Below the pieces are notes generated by a model, which searched no databases, was not told the origin of the DNA, and saw only the letters and a list, made by a program, of their open reading frames with translations. This document shows, piece by piece, positions 37,110 through 44,784 of a stretch of DNA of 64,000 bases (the first letter of the stretch is position 1; the number at the start of each line of letters is the position of its first letter). Source of the stretch: Burkholderia sp. D-99 (lineage in GTDB: Bacteria; Pseudomonadota; Gammaproteobacteria; Burkholderiales; Burkholderiaceae); assembly GCF_011605345.1 (NCBI RefSeq), contig NZ_JAAOXM010000011.1:62001-126000 (forward strand), written 5' to 3'. The translations under genes were made by a program, and so were the position numbers.

Positions 37110-38387
37110 TTATTGCGCGCTCGAAGCAGCGGCAGCACTCGCCGGCGCGGCACCCGATGCGGCAGCACCGGAAGCGGCAGCGGCGCCGGAACCGGCAGCG
37201 GCCGGCGCGGCGGAGGCGGCAGCAGCACCCGGTGCGGCAGCGGCCGCCGGTGCGAGCTGCGCCGCGACCGTCTTCACGGTCGCACCCGGGCGCACCTTGT
37301 CGACGCCCTGCACGATCACGTGATCGCCCGCTTCCAGACCGCCTTCGACGACCCAGTTCTGGCCCTGCATGCCCGTCGTCTTCAGCGGACGCGGCTCGAC
37401 CTTGTTGCTGGCGTTCACGACCATCGCGATCGCCTGGCCCTTCTGGTCATGCGTCACGCCGATCTGCGGCACCAGGAACGCGTTCTCGTTCACGCCTTCC
37501 TCGATCCGTGCACGCACGAACATGCCCGGCAGCAGCACGCGGCCCGGGTTCGGGAAGACCGCGCGGATCGTCACCGAGCCGGTGGTCTGGTCGACCGTCA
37601 CGTCCGAGAACTGCAGCTTGCCGGCCTCCGAATAGGTCTTGCCGTCTTCCAGGATCAGCGACACCTTCGCCGCGCCCGGGCCGCTCGTCTTCAGGCGGCC
37701 GCTCTGCACGTCCTGGCGCAGCTTCAGCCCTTCGAGGCTCGACTGCGTGAGGTCCACGTACACCGGATCGAGTTGCTGCACCGTCGACATCAGCGTCGCC
37801 TGGCTCGCCTGCACGTACGCGCCCGGCGTCACCTGCGAAATGCCGACGCGGCCGGTGATCGGCGAAACGACATCGGTATAGCCCAGGTTGATCTGCGCGG
37901 TATCGACCGCCGCCTTGCCGGCCGCGACGTCCGCCGCGGCCTGGCCCTGCGTGGCCACCGCGTTGTCGTAGTCCTGCTTGCTGACCGCGTTCGCGGCCAC
38001 CAGCACCTTGTAGCGTGCAACCAGCGCGTTCTGCGTGACGAGGTTCGCCTGCGCCTTCGCGAGCGTCGCCTTTGCGCTGTTCAGCGCGGCGATGTAGGGC
38101 GCCGGATCGATCTTGTAGAGGCGCTGACCGGCCTTGACGTCGGTGCCTTCGGTGAATTCGCGGCGCAGCACGATGCCGTCGACCCGCGCGCGCACCTGCG
38201 CGACGAGGAACGCACTGGTGCGGCCCGGCAGGTCGGTGAAGACCGGTACGGCTTGCGGCTGGACGGTGACGACGCCGACTTCCGGCGTTTGCGGCGGCGG
38301 TGCCGATTCTTTTTTCCCGCACGCGGCCAGGAAAACGGCGGCCGTCGCGACAGTGATTAAGCGGTATGGAACCCGTTCGACGCGCAT
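37110..38387 (-). CDS. bpeA: RND periplasmic adaptor lipoprotein (BpeA/AcrA type)
   Basis: 425-aa membrane-fusion protein: lipobox Cys23 (LAAC), lipoyl halves around RVDGIVLRREFTEGTDVKAG and YTDVVSPITGRVG, then beta-barrel domains. The last ~50 residues are a low-complexity Ala/Gly/Pro/Ser tail, unusual for AcrA-like adaptors. ATG 38387 has AGAGG upstream; longer starts are not family-like. First gene of the operon, 15 bp before the permease. Confidence 0.93.
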   Translation of the reverse strand: MRVERVPYRLITVATAAVFLAACGKKESAPPPQTPEVGVVTVQPQAVPVFTDLPGRTSAFLVAQVRARVDGIVLRREFTEGTDVKAGQRLYKIDPAPYIAALNSAKATLAKAQANLVTQNALVARYKVLVAANAVSKQDYDNAVATQGQAAADVAAGKAAVDTAQINLGYTDVVSPITGRVGISQVTPGAYVQASQATLMSTVQQLDPVYVDLTQSSLEGLKLRQDVQSGRLKTSGPGAAKVSLILEDGKTYSEAGKLQFSDVTVDQTTGSVTIRAVFPNPGRVLLPGMFVRARIEEGVNENAFLVPQIGVTHDQKGQAIAMVVNASNKVEPRPLKTTGMQGQNWVVEGGLEAGDHVIVQGVDKVRPGATVKTVAAQLAPAAAAAPGAAAASAAPAAAGSGAAAASGAAASGAAPASAAAASSAQ

Positions 38388-38631
38388 GGAGCGACCTCTG
38401 TGTATAACCAATGGAATAAGTGCCGCACCCGACCGGAGCGAGCGCAACACGGATGCGCCTCACGGCGCAGATCGAACACCTGAAATACTGGACTGCTAGA
38501 TACAGCAAGCGGCACGAAACCTCCGTGCCGACAGGTTGCCCCGCAACTGCGGACTGGTACTTTGGCGGGAATCAGCAGAGTGGGATATTAACTGATTGCC
38601 ACTTGGGTCATTCGATCGTAGGGTGGTATTG

Positions 38632-38655
38632 TATATACATTCATGAATGTATGTA
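38632..38655. promoter_or_regulatory. AcrR/BpeR-type operator
   Basis: A 24-bp site centred on the perfect palindrome TACATTCATGAATGTA (38636-38651), extended by GTATGTA on the right. It closely resembles the AcrR operator of E. coli acrAB. It lies in the 402-bp gap between adaptor and TetR genes, in an AT-rich patch suited to both divergent promoters. Confidence 0.75.
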
Positions 38656-38789
38656 AAAAGCCCGTTTATGCGCCGCCGGCTGTCCAGTCTTACGAATTGT
38701 TACCAGCCGCAAGCATAGCCAGTCTATATGACTGCGACGAGGGTTGCAGACCCTATATTCACCTACGATCGATCCAATCAGGCCTGCAC

Positions 38790-39431
38790 ATGGTCAGACG
38801 TACCAAGGAGGAGGCGCTCGAGACGCGCAACAGCATTCTCGACGCCGCCGAACACGTGTTCTTCGAGAAGGGCGTGTCGCACACGTCGCTCGCGGACATC
38901 GCACAGCACGCCGGCGTGACGCGCGGCGCGATCTACTGGCACTTCGCGAATAAAAGCGAGCTGTTCGACGCGATGTTCGACCGCGTGTTTCTGCCGATCG
39001 ACGAGCTGAAACGGATGCCGCTCGACGCGCCGGGCGGCAATCCGCTCGACAAGATCCGCCAGATCCTGATCTGGTGCCTGCTCGGCGTGCAGCGCGACGC
39101 GCAGTTGCGGCGCGTGTTCAGCATCCTGTTCATGAAGTGCGAATACGTCGCGGACCTGGAGCCGCTGCTGCAGCGCAACCGCGCGGGGATGAGCGAGGCA
39201 CTGCACGCGATCGACGCCGACCTCGCGGGGGCGGTGCGGCTCAAGCTGCTGCCCGAGCGACTCGATACGTGGCGCGCGACGCTGATGCTGCACACGCTCG
39301 TCAGCGGTTTCGTGCGCGACATGCTGATGCTGCCCGACGAGATCGACGCCGAGCAGCATGCGGAAAAGCTCGTCGACGGCTGTTTCGACATGCTGCGCTA
39401 CAGCCCGGCCATGCTGAAAGACGGCGAATGA
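38790..39431 (+). CDS. bpeR: TetR-family efflux repressor (AcrR/BpeR type)
   Basis: 213-aa TetR regulator with an N-terminus typical of AcrR/TtgR (RRTKEEALETRNSILDAAEHVF) and HTH TSLADIAQHAGVTRGAIYWHF. The C-terminal domain should bind pump substrates. It is divergent from the efflux operon, with the AcrR-like palindrome between them. The start at 38790 matches the family N-terminus; the upstream frame is not family-like. Confidence 0.92.
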   Translation: MVRRTKEEALETRNSILDAAEHVFFEKGVSHTSLADIAQHAGVTRGAIYWHFANKSELFDAMFDRVFLPIDELKRMPLDAPGGNPLDKIRQILIWCLLGVQRDAQLRRVFSILFMKCEYVADLEPLLQRNRAGMSEALHAIDADLAGAVRLKLLPERLDTWRATLMLHTLVSGFVRDMLMLPDEIDAEQHAEKLVDGCFDMLRYSPAMLKDGE

Positions 39432-39465
39432 CCGCGCGGCGAGCGTTCGCCCGCGGTCTTCGTTT
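39430..39465. terminator. Terminator between TetR gene and hydrolase
   Basis: Nested hairpin GACCGCG / GGCGA-GCGT-TCGCC / CGCGGTC with one bulge, then TTCGTTT. It overlaps the TetR stop codon and lies between convergent genes. Confidence 0.6.
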
Positions 39466-39525
39466 CATCGGGCGGCGCGCCAACCTCGCCAGCGCACTGC
39501 CCGCGCCCGCTTCTCCCCGCCCTGC

Positions 39526-40215
39526 TCAGGCCGCCTTCGCGCGCTGCGCGCGGGCCCGCCGGTTCGACGCGGCGACCGAATCGCGCTTTGGCATCGGCGC
39601 ATCGGCCAGTCCCGCGATCCACGCATCGGTGGACATCACGGCCGCGAAATTCGACTGGAACACCACCGTGTACGCGCGGTGAATCTCCTCGGCGCTCGCC
39701 GCGCCGGCTTCGTTCTCGTATGGCAGCGCGCCCGTCGCGTCGTCCAGGTACTCGACATTCAGCCCCGCATGCGCCGCGTGATAGACCGTCGACGCATTGC
39801 AGTTGTGCGTCATGTAGCCGGCCACCGCGAGCGTGTCGATCCCGCGTGCATCGAGCCACGCAGCAAGATCGGTCCCGGCAAACGCGCTTGCCTGCGCCTT
39901 CTCGATCAGGTGCGCGTACGGCCGGCCGGCGACGACCGCGTGCAGTGCGACGCCGTCGGTGCCGGGCGCGAAGATCGGCGCGCCGGCAGGCGCGACGTGC
40001 TGGACGACGATCACGGGCACGCCGGCCGCATGCGCGGCATCGATCGCGCGGCCGATGTTCGCGAGCGACACGTCGAGCGGCGGATACTCGATCGGGAGGT
40101 TGCCCGTCACGTACTCGTTCTGAACGTCGATCACGATCAGCGCGCGGCGGGAAGCCGGACGGGAAGCCGGACGGGAAGCGGAACGGGAAACGGAATGCGG
40201 GACGGCGTTCGACAT
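39526..40215 (-). CDS. Isochorismatase-family cysteine hydrolase
   Basis: 229-aa hydrolase with catalytic Asp in VIDVQNEYV, Lys in HLIEKAQAS, and Cys in GYMTHNCNAST. This Asp-Lys-Cys triad is shared by nicotinamidases and related amidases; the substrate is unknown. CAGGAG precedes ATG 40215. The N-terminus contains a 12-bp tandem DNA repeat encoding SRPA units. It is divergent from a GlxA-type regulator, a common pairing for such hydrolases. Confidence 0.88.
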   Translation of the reverse strand: MSNAVPHSVSRSASRPASRPASRRALIVIDVQNEYVTGNLPIEYPPLDVSLANIGRAIDAAHAAGVPVIVVQHVAPAGAPIFAPGTDGVALHAVVAGRPYAHLIEKAQASAFAGTDLAAWLDARGIDTLAVAGYMTHNCNASTVYHAAHAGLNVEYLDDATGALPYENEAGAASAEEIHRAYTVVFQSNFAAVMSTDAWIAGLADAPMPKRDSVAASNRRARAQRAKAA

Positions 40216-40312
40216 GGCGGGCTCCTGGTCCGGGGGCGCGGCCCCGCCCCGGAACGGGGCGGCCAGCGGCGCGATGCGATGCATTGTCGGGGGACATCGC
40301 TCACGCGGACAG

Positions 40313-40347
40313 TGGCCCGATAGCCATTCTTCGATAGAATCGGGCCA
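40313..40347. promoter_or_regulatory. Inverted repeat, candidate GlxA-regulator operator
   Basis: TGGCCCGAT (40313-40321) and its complement ATCGGGCCA (40339-40347), 17-bp spacer, between the divergent hydrolase and AraC-type regulator genes and 20 bp from the regulator start. Confidence 0.5.
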
Positions 40348-40367
40348 TCGCCCATCCTGAGCCCGCC

Positions 40368-41375
40368 ATGACCGCCGCCGTCTCGCCCACCCCGCCCGTT
40401 CCGACCGTCGTTGCCGTGATCGCGTACGACGGCATCAGCCCGTTCCACCTGTCGGTGCCGTCCGTCGTGTTCGGCAAGGAACGCGACGCGGCCGCCTCGC
40501 CCGCGTTCGAGTTCCGCGTCTGCTCGGCCGAGCGCGGCCCGCTGTCTACGACGGGCGGCTTCACGATCACCGCGCCATACGGGCTCGACGGGCTAGACGA
40601 CGCGGACATCGTCATCGTGCCGGCGTGGCGCGACCCGGACGAAGCGCCGCCCGACGTGCTGCTCGACGCCGTCCGCGCCGTCGCCGCGCGTGGCGCGCAG
40701 CTCGTCGGGCTGTGCCTCGGCGCGTACGTGCTTGCCGCGGCCGGCCTGCTCGACGGCCGCCCGGCCACCACGCACTGGGCATGGGCCGACGACTTCGCGC
40801 AACGCTTTCCGCGCGTGAAGCTCGATCCGGACGTGCTGTACGTGGACGACGGCAACCTGATGACGTCGGCGGGCACGGCCGCGGGGCTCGACTGCTGCCT
40901 GCACGTCGTGCGGCGGCGCTTCGGCTCGGACGCCGCGAACCAGATCGCGCGCCGCCTCGTGATCCCGCCGCACCGCCAGGGCGGGCAGGCGCAATACGTG
41001 CCGCAGCCGGTCGCCGCGCACCCGCGCGATGCGCGGCTCGCGGGGCTGCTCGACTGGGTGCGCGCGCACCTCGACGCCGCGCACAGCGTCGATTCGCTCG
41101 CCGAACGCGTGCTGATGAGCCGGCGCACGTTCACGCGCCACTTCCGCCAGGCGACCGGCACGACCGTCACCGCGTGGCTGCAGGCCGAGCGGCTCGCGCG
41201 TGCGCAGCATCTGCTGGAAACCACCGGGCAATCGATCGATGCGATCGCGCAGGCGGCCGGCTACGGGTCGAGCGTATCGCTGCGCCAGCATTTCGCGGGC
41301 GCGCTCGGCACGTCTCCGTCGGCGTATCGAAGGGAATTTCGCGGCGCCGGAACCGGCGCCGATGCCGGGCGGTAA
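40368..41375 (+). CDS. GlxA-family transcriptional regulator (DJ-1 + AraC)
   Basis: 335-aa regulator. Residues ~12-190 form a DJ-1/PfpI (glutamine amidotransferase-like) domain with the nucleophile-elbow-like GLCLGAYVLAAAG. Residues ~225-325 are an AraC/XylS double HTH (ERVLMSRRTFTRHFRQATG; QSIDAIAQAAGYGSSVSLRQHF). It probably activates the divergent cysteine hydrolase in response to a small nitrogenous metabolite; the ligand is unknown. Confidence 0.92.
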   Translation: MTAAVSPTPPVPTVVAVIAYDGISPFHLSVPSVVFGKERDAAASPAFEFRVCSAERGPLSTTGGFTITAPYGLDGLDDADIVIVPAWRDPDEAPPDVLLDAVRAVAARGAQLVGLCLGAYVLAAAGLLDGRPATTHWAWADDFAQRFPRVKLDPDVLYVDDGNLMTSAGTAAGLDCCLHVVRRRFGSDAANQIARRLVIPPHRQGGQAQYVPQPVAAHPRDARLAGLLDWVRAHLDAAHSVDSLAERVLMSRRTFTRHFRQATGTTVTAWLQAERLARAQHLLETTGQSIDAIAQAAGYGSSVSLRQHFAGALGTSPSAYRREFRGAGTGADAGR

Positions 41376-41418
41376 TGCGCCGCGGCGGGCGGACCTTGCA
41401 GCGGAACCGGCCGGCCGC

Positions 41419-42126
41419 TCAGCCGCCGTTGATCCAGCGCGCCGCGTAAAGCAGCAGCGCGACGAAGACGATCATCGCGGCCCACCCCCAGACGGGCACC
41501 GTGCCGGAGCCGCGATGCGGGAGCGCGCTGGCCGCACGCCCGGTCAGCGCGCCGCCGAGGTGCGACGGCAGCGAACGCTTCGTCGCGGCCACCAGCGACG
41601 CCGGCCGCAGGAACACATGCTGGCGCCGCGGCGCGGCCGAGCGCGCGCGATTCGGTGCGAGACCGTGCTTCGCCTGTACGACCGCGCAGAATTCACGGAA
41701 GAAATCGTCGGTCCATTCGCGCAATGTATTTTCGATCTGCCGCCCCGGCAGCTCGGTGAGCGGGCCGCTCGCCGTCGCCCAGACCACGTACTCGATGCGC
41801 GTGGCGTTCGCATCGTCGTCCTGCATCAGCACGAGTTCGACCTGGCCGCGCAGCGCGCCGAGTCCGTCGGCCCGCGCCTTGAAATTGAGCACGCGGCGCG
41901 GCTGCCCTTCCGCGTCGCCCTGCTCGGCAGCCGCATGCGCACGCACGTCGTAGCGGGCGCGCAGCGGGCCGAGCGGCACCGTGATCGTCAGCGCGAACTC
42001 GCCGTCCGCAAGCTTCACGAAGGATTCGCAATGGTCGAAGCTCGCGCGCAGCAACGCGAGATCCTCGAACGCCTCCCGCACGACGGGCGGCGCGAGCGGT
42101 ATGCGTAACGTGTCGTTCAGTTCCAT
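41419..42126 (-). CDS. CoxG-like SRPBCC protein with C-terminal membrane anchor
   Basis: 235-aa protein. Residues 1-150 resemble carbon monoxide dehydrogenase subunit G (LNDTLRIPLAPPVVREAFEDLALL, LTELPGRQIENTLREW), an SRPBCC lipid/ligand-binding fold. A basic linker then leads to one C-terminal helix (VWGWAAMIVFVALLLYAARW), so it is tail-anchored in the membrane. No CO dehydrogenase genes are nearby, and its function is unknown. GGAGG precedes ATG 42126. Confidence 0.8.
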   Translation of the reverse strand: MELNDTLRIPLAPPVVREAFEDLALLRASFDHCESFVKLADGEFALTITVPLGPLRARYDVRAHAAAEQGDAEGQPRRVLNFKARADGLGALRGQVELVLMQDDDANATRIEYVVWATASGPLTELPGRQIENTLREWTDDFFREFCAVVQAKHGLAPNRARSAAPRRQHVFLRPASLVAATKRSLPSHLGGALTGRAASALPHRGSGTVPVWGWAAMIVFVALLLYAARWINGG

Positions 42127-42154
42127 GACGCCTCCCCGATGAACGTGCACCGCA

Positions 42155-42514
42155 TCAGGACGTCTCGACGAGACTGTCGATCCGTGCAGCGTCGAAGGCG
42201 ACGTAGTGCGCGAGCGCCGACGCAGCCGCCTTCGGTTCCTCGTAACTCCATGCGGCGTTCTCGATCACGCCGTCTTCCGTCTGCAAGTCGAAGTGCACGG
42301 CCTCGCCCCTGAACGGACAGGCCGACGTGACACCTGATTTCACGAGCCGGCGCATGTTGACGTCGCGGCGCGGCAGGTAGTGGGTGTCCGGCAGGCCCGT
42401 TTCGCGCACGGTCAGCGCGCCGTGCGAATCGGCGTACGTGATGCCACGATGGATCACGCGCACGCGATGACGGTTCGGCACGATTTCGAGACGTGGGTCG
42501 GCTGCGTCGGACAT
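42155..42514 (-). CDS. DUF427 domain protein
   Basis: 119-aa protein of the DUF427 family (RVIHRGITYADS, RETGLPDTHYLPRRDV, CPFRGEAVHFDL, WSYEEP). Members are small beta-barrel proteins of unknown role. AAGGAG precedes ATG 42514. It probably shares a transcript with the CoxG-like gene 28 bp downstream. Confidence 0.87.
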   Translation of the reverse strand: MSDAADPRLEIVPNRHRVRVIHRGITYADSHGALTVRETGLPDTHYLPRRDVNMRRLVKSGVTSACPFRGEAVHFDLQTEDGVIENAAWSYEEPKAAASALAHYVAFDAARIDSLVETS

Positions 42515-42561
42515 CGTTTCTCCTTGGGGCGGCACGGCCAAGCCGGGCTCAGGAAACGAAA

Positions 42562-42590
42562 AAGCCACGGCACGGGTGCCGTGGCTTTCA
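42562..42590. terminator. Intrinsic terminator
   Basis: Perfect 12-bp stem AAAGCCACGGCA / TGCCGTGGCTTT, loop CGGG. It is placed to end the minus-strand periplasmic-protein gene at 42647. Confidence 0.75.
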
Positions 42591-42646
42591 TTATGGGCGA
42601 AACCGCAGCCGAATGCGCGCCCCCGGCCGGAGCCGCGCGCGGCGGG

Positions 42647-43084
42647 CTACTGCGCGCTCCACTGAAACGCAGCCTTCGCGCCGCCCTTCGAGCCGACCGT
42701 GACGGCACGGGATTCCTCGTTGCCCTGGTACGACGCATGCACCGTATAGCGGCCCGGCGGCACCTTCACGAGCATGTACGGCCCGCGCGCGTCGGTCTTC
42801 AGCACCTCGTCGCCCTTGCCGTCGACGATCCGCACATGAACGTCGGCCAGGAACTCGCCGCCCTTGCCGGTGAAACGCAGCGCCATCGGCCATTTCGGCT
42901 CGTTGCGCTGGAACGCCGTCGATTCGTCCTGCCCGACGCCGCCGGACACGAAGGTGACGTCGCCTTGCTGGCGCGCGGCGGGCAAGCCGTCCGACTGCGC
43001 GTACGCGCCGGTCGCGCCGGCGGCGAGGCCGGCGGCCAGCGCCGCGGCGACGGCAAATCGGGACACGTTGCGTAGATATTGCAT
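42647..43084 (-). CDS. Secreted carboxypeptidase-regulatory-like small protein
   Basis: 145-aa periplasmic protein with a signal peptide ending around AYAQSDG. The mature part resembles a transthyretin/carboxypeptidase regulatory-like beta-sandwich (DARGPYMLVKVPPGRYTVHASYQG). AAGGAG precedes ATG 43084. The function is not assigned. It lies 104 bp downstream of htrA on the same strand and may belong to the envelope-stress set by location only. Confidence 0.75.
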   Translation of the reverse strand: MQYLRNVSRFAVAAALAAGLAAGATGAYAQSDGLPAARQQGDVTFVSGGVGQDESTAFQRNEPKWPMALRFTGKGGEFLADVHVRIVDGKGDEVLKTDARGPYMLVKVPPGRYTVHASYQGNEESRAVTVGSKGGAKAAFQWSAQ

Positions 43085-43188
43085 GGCTCTCTCCTTGGGG
43101 TCGGAACACATACAGGGCGCTGCATCGTGCGATCGAACCTCGGCGGCGCCCGCCGCGGCCGGCCAGGCCGGCCGTCGGCCGTGGCCGG

Positions 43189-44673
43189 TCAGCTCAGGTC
43201 GACCGGCACGAAGATCTGTGCATTATCGCGCTGGATCAGCAGAGCAAGACTGTTGCCCGCACCTTTGACCGCGTCGCGCAACTGCTCGGGGCTCGTGACC
43301 GGGCGGCCGTTGACCGCGAGGATCACGTCGCCGGGCTGGATGCCCGCGTTGGCGGCCGGCCCGCCGGCCTGCTGCACGATCAGGCCGTGCGACAGGTTGT
43401 CGGCGCTGCGCTCCTGCGGCGACAGCGGACGCACCGCGACGCCCAGGCGCCCCTGCTCGACGGGTCCGCCGTCATTCGACGCGAGCTTCGCGTCGGCCAT
43501 TGCGCCGAGCGTCACGCTGATCGACTTCTTCGACTTGTCGCGCCAGATCTGCAGGTCGGCCTTCGAGCCCGGCTTCAGGTTCGCGATCTGCGCGGGCAGC
43601 GACGTCGAATCGGCAACCGGCGAGCCGTTGACCGACAGGATCACGTCACCCGGCTGCAGGCCGGCCTTCGCGGCCGGGCCGTTCGGATCGACCGAGCTGA
43701 CGAGCGCGCCATCCGGCTTCTGCAGTCCGAATGAGCTCGCGAGCGTCTGGTTCAGCCCCTGCACGGCTACGCCGAGGCGGCCGCGGCTCACGTGGCCCGT
43801 CTTCACGAGCTCGTCCTTTACCTTGATCGCCTCGTTGATCGGGATCGCGAACGACAGGCCCTGGAAGCCGCCCGTCTGCGAATAGATCATCGAGTTGATG
43901 CCGATCACCTCGCCCTGCAGATTGAACAGCGGGCCGCCCGAGTTACCGGGGTTCACCGGCACGTCGGTCTGGATGAACGGCGTGTAGTTCTCGTCCGGCA
44001 GCGCGCGCGACTTCGCGCTGATGATGCCCGACGTGACCGTGTTGTCGAAGCCGTACGGCGAACCGATCGCGACGACCCACTGGCCGACCTTGCTCTGCGC
44101 CGGGTCGCCGATCTTCACGGTCGGCAGGCCGCTCGCGTCGATCTTCAGCACCGCGACGTCGGACTGCTTGTCGGCACCGACGACCTTCGCCTTGTATTCG
44201 CGCTTGTCGGTCAGCTTGACCGTGACGACGTTCGCGCCGTCGATCACGTGCGCATTGGTAAGGATGTATCCGTCGGAGCTGATGACGAACCCGGAACCGA
44301 GGCTCGCGCTCGGCTGGTCGTCCGGCTGTGCGTCGCCGCCCATGCCCGGCACCTGGCCGTAGAAATGCTTGAAGAACTGGTAGAACGGGTCGCTCGGGTC
44401 GATCGGCAGTTGCGGCTGCTGCACGCGCCGCGACACCTGCTTCACGACGTGCTTCGCGCTGATGTTCACGACCGCCGGGCCGTAGGTCTCGACGAGCCCG
44501 GAGAAATCGGGGATGCCGGTCTTGGCGGCCGCCTCGGCCGGCATCAGTGCGGCAGCCTGCGCGGGCGTGATGATCTGCGGATCGGCGCGGCGGGTGCCGG
44601 CGACATAACCGGCGGACAGGGCGGCCGCCACGGCGACCGCGACGGCGCCGCGCGCAAGGAATCGGGTGTTCAT
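43189..44673 (-). CDS. htrA: Periplasmic serine protease/chaperone HtrA (DegP family)
   Basis: 494-aa envelope quality-control protease. N-terminal membrane or signal segment, protease domain with His142 (TNAHV), Asp172 (SDVAVLKID) and Ser245 (PGNSGGPL), then two PDZ domains (GRLGVAVQGL; GRLGVAVRPL). AGGAGGT precedes ATG. The locus order response regulator-sensor-htrA matches the B. cenocepacia locus where HtrA supports growth under osmotic and heat stress. YTTAA boxes upstream (44717-44754) suggest control by the adjacent response regulator. Confidence 0.95.
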   Translation of the reverse strand: MNTRFLARGAVAVAVAAALSAGYVAGTRRADPQIITPAQAAALMPAEAAAKTGIPDFSGLVETYGPAVVNISAKHVVKQVSRRVQQPQLPIDPSDPFYQFFKHFYGQVPGMGGDAQPDDQPSASLGSGFVISSDGYILTNAHVIDGANVVTVKLTDKREYKAKVVGADKQSDVAVLKIDASGLPTVKIGDPAQSKVGQWVVAIGSPYGFDNTVTSGIISAKSRALPDENYTPFIQTDVPVNPGNSGGPLFNLQGEVIGINSMIYSQTGGFQGLSFAIPINEAIKVKDELVKTGHVSRGRLGVAVQGLNQTLASSFGLQKPDGALVSSVDPNGPAAKAGLQPGDVILSVNGSPVADSTSLPAQIANLKPGSKADLQIWRDKSKKSISVTLGAMADAKLASNDGGPVEQGRLGVAVRPLSPQERSADNLSHGLIVQQAGGPAANAGIQPGDVILAVNGRPVTSPEQLRDAVKGAGNSLALLIQRDNAQIFVPVDLS

Positions 44674-44716
44674 CGTAGGACCTCCTCTTTGTTAGGACGC
44701 AGCGTAACGACCCTGA

Positions 44717-44754
44717 CTTAAAGGAGGCTTAATCAGCCTTAAGCGGGGCTTAAG
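44717..44754. promoter_or_regulatory. PmrA/QseB-like boxes upstream of htrA
   Basis: Four half-sites, CTTAAA (44717), CTTAAT (44728), CTTAAG (44738) and CTTAAG (44749), spaced 11, 10 and 11 bp. This is two YTTAAK-N5-YTTAAK boxes, the recognition pattern of PmrA/QseB-type regulators. They sit 44-81 bp upstream of htrA, in the gap after the sensor kinase gene. Confidence 0.75.
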
Positions 44755-44784
44755 CGGCCGCCGGCGCCCGCCCGGCGGCGTTCT

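Noticed and set aside
33795-38360. Long plus-strand frames (674 and 740 aa) opposite the efflux operon
   Set aside because: Arg/His/Asp/Val-rich antisense translations of bpeA and bpeB; no ribosome-binding site or known fold.
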